A DNA stretch of 8,090 nucleotides from Defluviitaleaceae bacterium (GCA_009783525.1 WRDG01000097.1:1-8090); one strand, 5' to 3'. Shown: positions 1 to 5,599, counted from the first letter of the stretch. The notes: generated by a model from the sequence alone, not told the origin. A program made the numbers and translations.

Positions 1-2
1 GG

Positions 3-755
3 GAGGGTCAGGCGCCTTTCGCGCTGCCGATGGTTACTACGTCCGCCGAAGCCGCAAAAATAAAAAAGCCAATGCTCGCCAGCTCGACGCTTTGCAAATA
101 TTTTGACGTGATAGACGCGGTCCGGCGCAAGACCGGAGGCGAAGGCGTTGTAAAGCTGCCCGACATCCAAAGCCCGATGGGCATAGCCGCGCTTATTTGG
201 AACAAAGCCGATCTGTTCGTGGCGATGCATGAAGAGCCGGAGGCCGTAAAAGAACTCGCAGAAAAAGTTCAGTCGTTCCTCGCGGATTTTTTCGACGAAT
301 GGTTTGCGCGTTACGGAAAAGATTTTATCGCGCACTTTCCGGATTATTACATGCCTTACGGCGTGACGCTTTCGGATGACGAAATCGGCGCGGTAAGCAG
401 CAAAATGTTTAAAGAATTTTTTGAGCCGGGTTTGAGGTTTTTGACCGAGCGCTACGGCGCGCTCGGCATCCACTGCTGCGCCCACGCCCGCCATCAATGG
501 GAAAACCTTCGCGGTTTGCAAAACTTGAAACTTTTAAATTTGAATACCGGCGCGGCTCACGTGCATGACGCGTTTGATTTTTTCAAAGACAAATGCGCCC
601 AATGGAACGAGTGGTTTGACGCGGACGTCCCCTTTTGGCAGGCGGCCGAGCGTTTGTCCAAGGGAACGCGCTGCGTTATAAACGTAAACGCGGAAACTAA
701 GGAAGAGGCGTTGAGGTTATCGGAGCTGCTTAACGAAAAATACGGGAAAGTGTAA
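3..755 (+). CDS. URO-D superfamily protein, C-terminal part (left edge truncated)
   Basis: The frame is open from the first bases of the window, so the ATG at 30 is probably internal and the N-terminus is missing. About 250 residues remain of a family usually 340-380 long. The sequence resembles uroporphyrinogen decarboxylase-fold proteins (COG0407): a KLPDIQSPMGIAA stretch, a helix with LFVAMHEEPEAVKEL, then a strand ending GIHCCAHAR, and LLNLNTGAAHV. The His-Cys-Cys at about nt 471-479 offers the H-x-C pattern used for zinc in corrinoid methyltransferases of the MtaA/CmuA branch, and a further Cys at nt 672-674 could be the third ligand. HemE-type decarboxylases lack this pattern, so a methyltransferase-like role is more likely than haem synthesis. 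This role is inferred from motifs only, and the substrate cannot be told. It is convergent with the efp operon. Confidence 0.75.
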   Translation, partial: EGQAPFALPMVTTSAEAAKIKKPMLASSTLCKYFDVIDAVRRKTGGEGVVKLPDIQSPMGIAALIWNKADLFVAMHEEPEAVKELAEKVQSFLADFFDEWFARYGKDFIAHFPDYYMPYGVTLSDDEIGAVSSKMFKEFFEPGLRFLTERYGALGIHCCAHARHQWENLRGLQNLKLLNLNTGAAHVHDAFDFFKDKCAQWNEWFDADVPFWQAAERLSKGTRCVINVNAETKEEALRLSELLNEKYGKV

Positions 756-768
756 GCATTGCCCCGGC

Positions 769-790
769 ATCGCTTCGATTATGAAGCGAT
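769..790. terminator. Inverted repeat after the URO-D gene, possible weak terminator
   Basis: Arms ATCGCTTC and GAAGCGAT (8 bp, perfect) with a 6-nt loop lie 13 bp after the URO-D stop. A T8 tract follows only after about 16 A/T-rich bases, so it is not a textbook intrinsic terminator. It may instead protect the mRNA end. The GAAGCGAT arm recurs at 953-960. Confidence 0.35.
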
Positions 791-863
791 AATAAATTAA
801 TAAATATTTTTTTTGCAGCCGGCCTGTAAATTTACGCGGAGGTTGACTGCAAAAACGCATACG

Positions 864-906
864 CAACGCAAAAGGATACAACCGAATGGTTGTATCCTTT
901 GCGTTG
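864..906. repeat. Long near-perfect hairpin between convergent genes
   Basis: The arms 864-883 and 888-906 pair over 19 bp with a single bulged A (in the run 870-873) and a GAAT loop. No T-tract follows on the plus strand; on the minus strand a T5 run comes about 11 nt beyond the stem. It sits between the converging URO-D and efp transcripts, so it may be a bidirectional terminator or a dispersed palindromic repeat. Confidence 0.6.
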
Positions 907-949
907 GAGGAGTTCACGACCGATAAAAACCGGAAATGATTTATTTTGC

Positions 950-977
950 CGCGAAGCGATTCGCGCAATTTTTTTTT
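950..977 (+). terminator. Intrinsic terminator-like hairpin overlapping the efp stop codon
   Basis: CGCGAA, loop GCGA, TTCGCG (950-965) is followed after two bases by a run of T (968-977), the layout of a Rho-independent terminator for plus-strand transcripts. The last two T positions are part of the efp stop codon on the minus strand. It would end read-through from the URO-D gene just before it becomes antisense to efp. Confidence 0.5.
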
Positions 978-1533
978 ATACGCGCCCTTGGTATTCGCCT
1001 GTGCGTGTGTCAACTTTTATTTTGTCGCCCGTGCTTATAAACAGCGGGACATGAACGACCTCGCCGGTTTCTACTGTCGCAGGCTTTGTCGCGCCGGTCG
1101 CCGTGTCGCCTTTAAAACCCGGCTCGGTTTCCGTTATGACAAGCTCGACAGCCATGGGCGGCTCGATCCCGAAAACAGTGTTGTTGTGCGACAAAATTTT
1201 TACCATGTCGTTTTCTTTTACGAACCGAAGCGAATCGCCCACGTCAGATGCGTTTATCGCGGACTGCTCGAAATTTTCGGTGTCCATGAAATGGTAGAGC
1301 TCGCCGTCGTTGTACAGGTACTGCATGTCTTTGCGGTCTATGTGCGCGCGCGGCATTTTGTCGGTGGGCCGGAACGTGCGCTCGACAATGCCGCCCTGCA
1401 CGAGGTTGCGCAGCTTCGTGCGGACAAACGCCGCTCCTTTGCCGGGCTTTACATGCTGGAAATCGATTATGATATAGATGTCGCCCTCAAACTCGATTGT
1501 GATGCCGTTGCGGAATTCGCCCGCGGAGATCAT
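976..1533 (-). CDS. efp: Elongation factor P
   Basis: EF-P binds between the ribosomal P and E sites and restores peptide-bond formation at polyproline stretches; it acts in the cytoplasm. The 185-residue product has the usual length and three-part layout: an N-terminal KOW-like domain opening MISAGEFRNG, the central OB domain, and a C-terminal OB domain with the signature VHVPLFISTGDKIKVDTRTGEY. The tip loop reads KPGKGAA at residues 29-35, putting the modifiable lysine at K32, as in B. subtilis EF-P, where it carries 5-aminopentanol. The ATG is supported by AAAGGAG eight bases upstream. That site overlaps the aroQ stop, which indicates translational coupling. It is the last gene of the minus-strand operon. 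Confidence 0.97.
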   Translation of the reverse strand: MISAGEFRNGITIEFEGDIYIIIDFQHVKPGKGAAFVRTKLRNLVQGGIVERTFRPTDKMPRAHIDRKDMQYLYNDGELYHFMDTENFEQSAINASDVGDSLRFVKENDMVKILSHNNTVFGIEPPMAVELVITETEPGFKGDTATGATKPATVETGEVVHVPLFISTGDKIKVDTRTGEYQGRV

Positions 1534-1541
1534 ATTGACCG

Positions 1542-1548
1542 CTCCTTT
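1542..1548 (-). promoter_or_regulatory. efp ribosome binding site overlapping the aroQ stop
   Basis: Reads AAAGGAG on the minus strand, eight bases before the efp ATG. It shares bases with the TAA of aroQ (1547-1549), so ribosomes finishing aroQ land at the efp start site. It fixes the efp start. Confidence 0.85.
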
Positions 1549-2011
1549 AAAATAATTTTAACATTTGCGAAACCGCGTTTAGCGCGGCTATGTAACCGTA
1601 CGCGCCGAGCCCCGATATCTGGCCCGTGCATACGGGCGCGATCACCGAACGGCTGCGGAATTCTTCGCGGCTGTAAATATTTGAGATATGCACTTCGATC
1701 ACGGGCGGCCTTTCGCCAAGCGTGGACGGCGCAATGCCGGCGACGGCGTCCCGCAGCGCGTAGCTGTAATGCGTGTAGGCGCCCGGGTTAATAATATAAC
1801 CTAAAAAATTATTTAATGAACAGCGCTGGATAAAATCTATGAGACAGCCTTCGCTGTTCGATTGAAAAATTTCTGTTTCTATGCCGAGCCGCTGGGCTTC
1901 GAGGCGTATCATGGCGTTTATTTCGTCAAGCGTGGCCGCGCCGTAAACATCCGGTTCGCGTGTGCCAAGCATATTGAGGTTTGGCCCGTGGACTACCGCT
2001 ACCTTACGCAT
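1547..2011 (-). CDS. aroQ: Type II 3-dehydroquinate dehydratase
   Basis: Catalyses dehydration of 3-dehydroquinate to 3-dehydroshikimate, the third step of the shikimate pathway, as a cytoplasmic dodecamer in this family. The product is 154 residues, close to the usual 145-150. All hallmark motifs are present: HGPNLNMLGTREPDVYG at 8-24 with the catalytic Tyr23, FQSNSEG at 49-55, NPGAYTHYSYALRDA at 75-89 with His81, EVHISN at 106-111 with the catalytic His108, EEFRSRS with the substrate-binding arginine, and GQISGLG near the end. The ATG lies three bases after the comFB stop and has only a weak GAGG-type site, so translation is probably coupled to comFB. In B. subtilis a PepP-like peptidase gene lies between aroQ and efp; here it is absent. 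Confidence 0.97.
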   Translation of the reverse strand: MRKVAVVHGPNLNMLGTREPDVYGAATLDEINAMIRLEAQRLGIETEIFQSNSEGCLIDFIQRCSLNNFLGYIINPGAYTHYSYALRDAVAGIAPSTLGERPPVIEVHISNIYSREEFRSRSVIAPVCTGQISGLGAYGYIAALNAVSQMLKLF

Positions 2012-2014
2012 CGG

Positions 2015-2290
2015 TCAGTCTTCGTGCCTCGGCTGTTTGCTGACGATTGCCGCGGCTTGAGTTATTGCCGAAATAATGTCTACGTCAAACTGCGTTTGGA
2101 TGGCGTTTATTTTTGTATACAGATGCCCCTTGCGCGTCACAACGTATTTGGGCGGCAGCTTGTTTAATACATATGCGAGGATGTCCATCTTGCACCTGTC
2201 GCACTTGCAGATGTCGAGCTGATCCAAAATTTGGGGCAGCATGCCTTCGACGCAATCTTCCATGTAGTTTTTCATTTTAATGTCTGCCAT
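2015..2290 (-). CDS. comFB: ComFB family protein (late competence development protein)
   Basis: A 91-residue soluble protein matching the ComFB family. The signature is an N-terminal helix (NYMEDCVEGMLPQIL), then CKCDRCKMDILAYVLNKLPPKYVVT with Cys28, Cys30 and Cys33, then a helix carrying a basic GHLYTK stretch. In B. subtilis comFB lies in the comF late-competence operon, though the protein is not known to be essential for DNA uptake. Cyanobacterial members have been reported as cyclic dinucleotide receptors. The three clustered cysteines could bind a metal. Placement between a prepilin gene and aroQ suggests a signalling role in pilus or competence function, but this is inference. The start is supported by AAGGGG seven bases before the ATG. 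The gap to the upstream prepilin gene is 21 bp. Confidence 0.88.
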   Translation of the reverse strand: MADIKMKNYMEDCVEGMLPQILDQLDICKCDRCKMDILAYVLNKLPPKYVVTRKGHLYTKINAIQTQFDVDIISAITQAAAIVSKQPRHED

Positions 2291-2311
2291 ACCAAAACCC
2301 CTTAAAATATT

Positions 2312-2755
2312 TTACGGTATTGACGTTATGCTTCCCGCGCGCACGCGGCCGCTGCCCACAAGAACCGTGAGATCCTGTATGAAGCGGCCCTTGCCGAGCC
2401 TGATTGTTTGAGCCTTTGAAGCCGTGCCGCGCGGAAGATAATAAAAATTTTCCGCGCTGCGGATCATGACTCCGTTCGGTAGGTACACTCTTTCAATTTC
2501 TTTGTAGGGAGGCGACGTGTATACCGTGTAATAATTTTCGTAATGGTTAAACCCTATGTGGTGCGTACGGCCTTCCGCTACCGCCAGCCGCTGCGCGAGC
2601 CTGATGTCCGCCTGTATGCACTGCGACGCGTAAGCGAGTGCGCGCCGGTCCGCATCCGCAACCGACGGCGCGACGGCTGCGGCAAGTATCAAAAGAACCG
2701 CCAAGGCGACAGTCGCTTCAATAAGCGTTATGCCCGCCTTTTTTTTATTCTGCAT
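2312..2755 (-). CDS. GspH/FimT-like prepilin (minor pseudopilin)
   Basis: A 147-residue type IV prepilin-like protein. Its short basic leader MQNKKKAG is followed by ITLIEATVALAVLLILAAAV. Prepilin peptidase would cut between Gly8 and Ile9, leaving Glu at position +5 of the mature protein. The hydrophobic helix spans residues 9-30. The C-terminal half (YYLPRGTASKAQTIRLG, then LTVLVGSGRVR) resembles the GspH/FimT pseudopilin fold, which also includes ComGD-type competence pseudopilins. It would be a minor, perhaps priming, subunit of a pilus. The ATG lies inside the end of yqeG (11-bp overlap), with GGGAG ten bases upstream. Which pilus it serves cannot be decided here. Confidence 0.85.
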   Translation of the reverse strand: MQNKKKAGITLIEATVALAVLLILAAAVAPSVADADRRALAYASQCIQADIRLAQRLAVAEGRTHHIGFNHYENYYTVYTSPPYKEIERVYLPNGVMIRSAENFYYLPRGTASKAQTIRLGKGRFIQDLTVLVGSGRVRAGSITSIP

Positions 2756-3266
2756 TCGCGGTTTGCTCCCGCGCCTTTTTACGAAAAAAAGACCGAAGCA
2801 CCGGTCTTTCTAAATAGCGTTTTATTTTTACCGTAAGATATTCGCGGCCTTCGAGAGGCTTGACTAAAATCGTGGTCATTTTTGCGTAGTTGCCGCACAG
2901 TACGTCGGTAAAAACCTGGTCGCCGATGAGCGCGGTCGTGCCCGGCGTCGTGCGCATGTTCCGCATGGCGAGCTTGGCGCGGAACGTCAGCGGCTTTAAT
3001 GCATAGTGGACGTTTACCAACTGGAGCGGCTCGTTGAACAGCGCAAGCCGCCTGCCGGTGTTGTTTGACAGTATGCTCACCTGAAAGCCCATGTACTGCA
3101 GCCGCTTCATGAGCGAAATAATTTTTGCGGGCGGCACCGGCACTTCGCGCGTGACGAGCGTGCTGTCCAAATCGAAGATCAAACCGCGTATATGGTTCGC
3201 GTAAAGTTCTCTGTAAGGGATGTCGTAAACGGAATCGTAATAATAATCCGGATGAAGCTTTGACAC
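2745..3266 (-). CDS. yqeG: YqeG family HAD-superfamily (IIIA) phosphatase
   Basis: A cytoplasmic HAD phosphatase of 173 residues, a normal length for the YqeG family. Motif I is FDLDSTL with nucleophile Asp32 and acid/base Asp34; motif II is ILSNN with Ser67; motif III is the lysine of ALKP (Lys91); motif IV is GDQVFTD with Asp116 and Asp121. All catalytic residues are therefore present. Ser35 stands where many relatives have Asn. The physiological substrate of YqeG is not settled, although relatives dephosphorylate phosphatidylglycerophosphate in some lineages. The start is GTG, supported by GGGAGGG eight bases upstream. The gene lies between two pilin-type genes and overlaps the next by 11 bp, so it belongs to the pil operon by position, though not evidently by function. 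Confidence 0.93.
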   Translation of the reverse strand: MSKLHPDYYYDSVYDIPYRELYANHIRGLIFDLDSTLVTREVPVPPAKIISLMKRLQYMGFQVSILSNNTGRRLALFNEPLQLVNVHYALKPLTFRAKLAMRNMRTTPGTTALIGDQVFTDVLCGNYAKMTTILVKPLEGREYLTVKIKRYLERPVLRSFFRKKAREQTANAE

Positions 3267-3274
3267 GACCGTTA

Positions 3275-3281
3275 CCCTCCC
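3275..3281 (-). promoter_or_regulatory. Ribosome binding site deciding the GTG start of yqeG
   Basis: Reads GGGAGGG on the minus strand, eight bases before GTG at 3264-3266. It favours this start over later in-frame codons. It lies in the 30-bp gap after the PilX-like gene. Confidence 0.8.
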
Positions 3282-3296
3282 GTCCGTAAAAATGTT

Positions 3297-3794
3297 TTAT
3301 CTGCCGATTTTCTTTAATTCTACCATCTTGAGCGAGTATCCGTCAAAAATATTTGTACTGCGCGTTAAAACCGCGCCCGCGGTAACGTTTCCGGCAAAAT
3401 TTTTTGCCGTTGACTCGACCGCGTACGCATCGCCCGAGCGCGTGATTACGGTTTCGATTTCGATTACGAGCCCGTCCCCGAACGAAAACGAATATGCAAG
3501 GGTATAGTACAAACCGCCAATTAGGCACGAAAAATTTTCGTCCATGCAGCCTGCAATGATTGTGTGCATGTCTCCGCTTTGATTTTTTAACGCGTTGTTA
3601 AGCAAAATCAAAACGGTTTCGTTTCCCGCCGCCGCCGCTTCGTAAAGCCCGGACAGGTTTTTTTGCGCGAGCGAAACGGGAAGGCTCGATTTGGCCGCGT
3701 GCAGCGCGGCCGCCGCCGCCAAAAAAAGAGCGAGCATCACGATCGAAATATATATGTAGGCCGCGCCCGCGTTTTTTTTCGCCGTCGCGTTCAC
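3297..3794 (-). CDS. PilX-like membrane-anchored pilus-associated protein
   Basis: Not firmly assigned. The 165-residue product starts with a basic, glycine-ending leader (MNATAKKNAG) and one hydrophobic helix at about residues 11-33, followed by an extracytoplasmic domain of beta-rich character (LYYTLAYSFSFGDGLVIEIETVITRSG). This resembles PilX-type minor pilins, which often open with a Gly-Ala-Ala cleavage context and lack the Glu at +5, as here (AAYIY). It would sit at the pilus tip or base if exported. The start is GTG, overlapping the TGA of the upstream prepilin gene by four bases, so translation is probably coupled; no strong ribosome binding site is visible. It could instead be a simple membrane-anchored accessory protein. 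Confidence 0.6.
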   Translation of the reverse strand: MNATAKKNAGAAYIYISIVMLALFLAAAAALHAAKSSLPVSLAQKNLSGLYEAAAAGNETVLILLNNALKNQSGDMHTIIAGCMDENFSCLIGGLYYTLAYSFSFGDGLVIEIETVITRSGDAYAVESTAKNFAGNVTAGAVLTRSTNIFDGYSLKMVELKKIGR

Positions 3795-4261
3795 GGGTTG
3801 GACGCTGCCGCATGGACTATGCGCACGGCTTCCGCGGACAAGCGCCCGTCAAAAAAAATTTCCGCCTTTAGCATAAGCGGGACTGCGCCTGCGGCTGATC
3901 CTTCAAAAGCAAACGGACCGGGCGGCGGCTCCGATCCGTTTGCTGCGCCTGCGGTAAAATATCTTGCGGCTTCGCTTGACGCGGGGTCGCAAACCGTTAC
4001 GCGGCAAAAACCGCCGTCCAAATTTTCTATAAATTCGTTTACAACCGACTGCAAATTGTCCAAAAAACCCGTTCGCAGCACTGCCGCCGCGGCCGCGGCG
4101 AGCGCGTCCGCTTCATACTGCGCCTTCTGCATTGCCGCCGCGCCCGAATGGTTTGCGCCCGCCTGCATGAGCATAGGGAAAAGCGGAACCGCGAGCACGG
4201 CGCATATGGCAAGAGCCGTTAAAAGCTCCGCGTAGGTAAAACCGCCGCGCTTACCCGCCAT
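3791..4261 (-). CDS. Class III prepilin-type N-terminal methylation domain protein
   Basis: A 156-residue prepilin. The leader MAGKRGG is followed by FTYAELLTALAICAVLAVPLFPML, giving cleavage after Gly7 and methylation at Phe8, with Glu12 at +5 as required for assembly into the pilus. The rest is Ala-rich with an FCRVTVC pair of cysteines near the middle that could form a disulfide outside the cell. It belongs to the broad PilV/GspI/GspJ-like minor pilin group; the exact class cannot be set from the sequence. Its ATG lies within the end of the pilO-like gene (11-bp overlap), and it overlaps the PilX-like gene by four bases downstream. Confidence 0.85.
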   Translation of the reverse strand: MAGKRGGFTYAELLTALAICAVLAVPLFPMLMQAGANHSGAAAMQKAQYEADALAAAAAAVLRTGFLDNLQSVVNEFIENLDGGFCRVTVCDPASSEAARYFTAGAANGSEPPPGPFAFEGSAAGAVPLMLKAEIFFDGRLSAEAVRIVHAAASNP

Positions 4262-4748
4262 ACACGTACACGCAAAAATAAACGGTTCCCGACGCGGCTT
4301 GGCCGGCTATGTCGATTTCAACTTTTTCGATTTTGCAAAGGGCGAAAAGCCCGCTTATTTTATTGATAAACGAACATGCGTTTTTAAAACCGCCCGTAAA
4401 ATTAATTTGCGCCTTTATTTCGCTGATGCTTTCGTTAAGCCGCACGGTTCCGGTCATTAAAAGCGACTCCGCCGCAAGGCCTTCCGATTCGCAAAGCTCA
4501 AATATTTCCGCAAGCGCGGACGCCGCGGAGCCGATCGGATGCACGGCGACGGACGCGGCCGGTATGTCTGCGTGGTTAGCGGCGCACGGCTGCGCCGCGT
4601 GGCCCGCGTCGGCAAGCAGCCTTTCGTAGCGCGCTGTGTCTGCGTTTATTGTGCGGCGCTTGCTGCTCATGCCAAAAAAAATTTGCGCGCACAGCGCGAG
4701 CGGCACGAGTACCGCGGCGATAAAAATCCAAACTGCGCGGCGCGTCAT
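4251..4748 (-). CDS. pilO: PilO-like type IV pilus alignment protein
   Basis: PilO pairs with PilN in the inner membrane and links the cytoplasmic PilM/ATPase side to the pilus channel. The 165-residue product has a short basic start, one membrane helix at about 6-26, an Ala-rich linker, and a C-terminal ferredoxin-like domain (about 70-163). The stretch EIKAQINFTGGFKNACSFINKI then IEKVEIDI fits the family pattern of beta strand, Gly, helix with Phe, then beta. Sequence identity to known PilO is not obvious, and the assignment rests on topology, domain pattern and its place right after the PilN-like gene, whose TGA overlaps its ATG by four bases. It could be a GspM-like equivalent. Confidence 0.7.
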   Translation of the reverse strand: MTRRAVWIFIAAVLVPLALCAQIFFGMSSKRRTINADTARYERLLADAGHAAQPCAANHADIPAASVAVHPIGSAASALAEIFELCESEGLAAESLLMTGTVRLNESISEIKAQINFTGGFKNACSFINKISGLFALCKIEKVEIDIAGQAASGTVYFCVYVYGG

Positions 4749-5269
4749 TGCAGCGCCAGTCTGTAGAGCGCGCCGCCGTCGCCGCTTGCCGCGGCATAAT
4801 CAAGCCCGACCGAAGCGTAAGCGCCCGTCGCAAGAAGCAGTTCGCGGTGCTCGTCTATCAATCTCATGTCGCTTGCGTAAGCCGTTAAAATTATTTGCCC
4901 GCCCCGCGCCTCAAGCCTGTGCAGCTGCACGCCCGCGACGCAAACTCCGCTTACCGCGTAAATCATTGCGGCGTTTGCGTACCCGCTTCCATGCGTAAGC
5001 GAATCGACGTCAAACGTCGCTTCGGCGATTGCGCAGTCCGGGCAGGCGCCCTCGGGCGCGGCGGCGGCCCGAAGCATTGCCTCGAGCGCGTCTGCGCGTT
5101 TTTGCAGCGCGCCGTTTTCTTTTCCGTAAAAATAAACCGAAGCGGAAGCAAATAAAAAAATGACAGCCCACACGGCCGTCATCCGTATAATCAATGAAAC
5201 AGACCGCCTTTTTGTTAAAAGCGGACCGGGCATAAGGTTTAACCTTTTATTGGCGAAAATATTTTTCAA
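4745..5269 (-). CDS. pilN: PilN-like type IV pilus assembly protein
   Basis: The 174-residue protein opens with KRLNLMPGP (8-16), matching the INLLP motif by which the PilN tail docks onto PilM. A membrane helix follows at about 26-48, then a short coiled region (KENGALQKRADALEAMLRA) and a C-terminal ferredoxin-like domain with the usual pattern VAGVQLHRLEARGGQIILTAYA and a final VGLDYA strand. The start is taken as TTG: the next ATG (residue 13) would cut through the docking motif. GGTGA lies six bases before TTG. A CPDC pair (Cys76, Cys79) in the extracytoplasmic part is unusual. It is the first gene of the operon; pilM, normally just upstream, is absent. Confidence 0.78.
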   Translation of the reverse strand: MKNIFANKRLNLMPGPLLTKRRSVSLIIRMTAVWAVIFLFASASVYFYGKENGALQKRADALEAMLRAAAAPEGACPDCAIAEATFDVDSLTHGSGYANAAMIYAVSGVCVAGVQLHRLEARGGQIILTAYASDMRLIDEHRELLLATGAYASVGLDYAAASGDGGALYRLALQ

Positions 5270-5285
5270 ATTGAGTCACCGCGCA

Positions 5286-5299
5286 AATTGTACACAATT
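5286..5299. promoter_or_regulatory. 14-bp palindrome over the pil operon -10 box, candidate operator
   Basis: AATTGT, centre AC, ACAATT: six-base perfect arms. It covers the whole -10 element of the minus-strand promoter, so a dimeric regulator bound here would block RNA polymerase. The regulator is unknown. Confidence 0.45.
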
Positions 5300-5315
5300 A
5301 AACGGGCGCGGTCAA
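5287..5315 (-). promoter_or_regulatory. Sigma-A-type promoter of the pil-yqeG-comFB-aroQ-efp operon
   Basis: On the minus strand the -35 is TTGACC (5310-5315) and the -10 is TACAAT (5287-5292), with a 17-bp spacer. The expected start is near 5280, leaving a very short leader of about 11 nt before the TTG start of pilN. Confidence 0.7.
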
Positions 5316-5350
5316 ACGCGCCGCAAACGGACAAGCCGCAAGCGTACAGC

Positions 5351-5378
5351 TTTACATTCCGCAATTTATTTATATAAT
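5351..5378 (+). promoter_or_regulatory. Near-consensus sigma-A promoter for the GAF-PAS gene
   Basis: TTTACA (5351-5356), 16-bp spacer, TATAAT (5373-5378). The predicted start near 5385 gives an untranslated leader of about 215 nt before the ATG at 5600. It points away from the pil promoter, 35 bp from that promoter's -35 box. Confidence 0.65.
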
Positions 5379-5394
5379 AAAAACGTCTGTCGAT

Positions 5395-5564
5395 TTAAAA
5401 ATTTTGAAACGCAAAAAAAATCAAATTTTTTAATTAAGTATTAAATGACTAACTGCAAACCACCGTTTTTGCACTTCGAAAATTCCTCAAAATTTTTCTA
5501 AAGAAAAATTTTCAAAACCGGAATTTTCCTCGCGCAAAATCGGGTTAATCATTTAATACATAAT
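5395..5564 (+). promoter_or_regulatory. A/T-rich leader with nested inverted repeats; possible structured RNA or MITE-like element
   Basis: Four inverted repeats are visible. (a) 5395-5407 with 5421-5433, 12 of 13 paired. (b) 5435-5453 with 5544-5562, 17 of 19 paired, closing a 90-bp interior. Inside that, (c) TGCAAA 5454-5459 with TTTGCA 5468-5473. (d) GAAAATTCC 5478-5486 with GGAATTTTC 5520-5528, enclosing AAAATTTTTC 5489-5498 and GAAAAATTTT 5503-5512 around a TAAA loop. As RNA this would be one closing stem holding two hairpins. No gene is seen in 5270-5599, and I recognise no known riboswitch class. Confidence 0.5.
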
Positions 5565-5599
5565 CATCAAATACTAACAGGGGCGCGATTAAAATTAAC

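Noticed and set aside
946..1791. 281-codon open frame on the plus strand opposite efp and aroQ
   Set aside because: It is antisense to two well-conserved genes with complete motifs, has low-complexity Arg/Ala/Cys-rich content, and no family match is recognisable.
3663..4235. 190-codon plus-strand open frame opposite the prepilin and PilX-like genes
   Set aside because: The minus-strand genes have clear prepilin signals and coupled starts; this frame is an Ala/Ser/Arg-rich by-product of GC-rich codons.
4539..5155. Several 60-120-codon frames opposite or overlapping pilN and pilO
   Set aside because: All are Arg/Ala-rich shadows lacking ribosome binding sites and known domains.
5385..5599. 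Known riboswitch (for example cyclic di-GMP) in the leader
   Set aside because: The region is very A/T-rich and lacks the conserved cores of classes I can recall, so no class is named.
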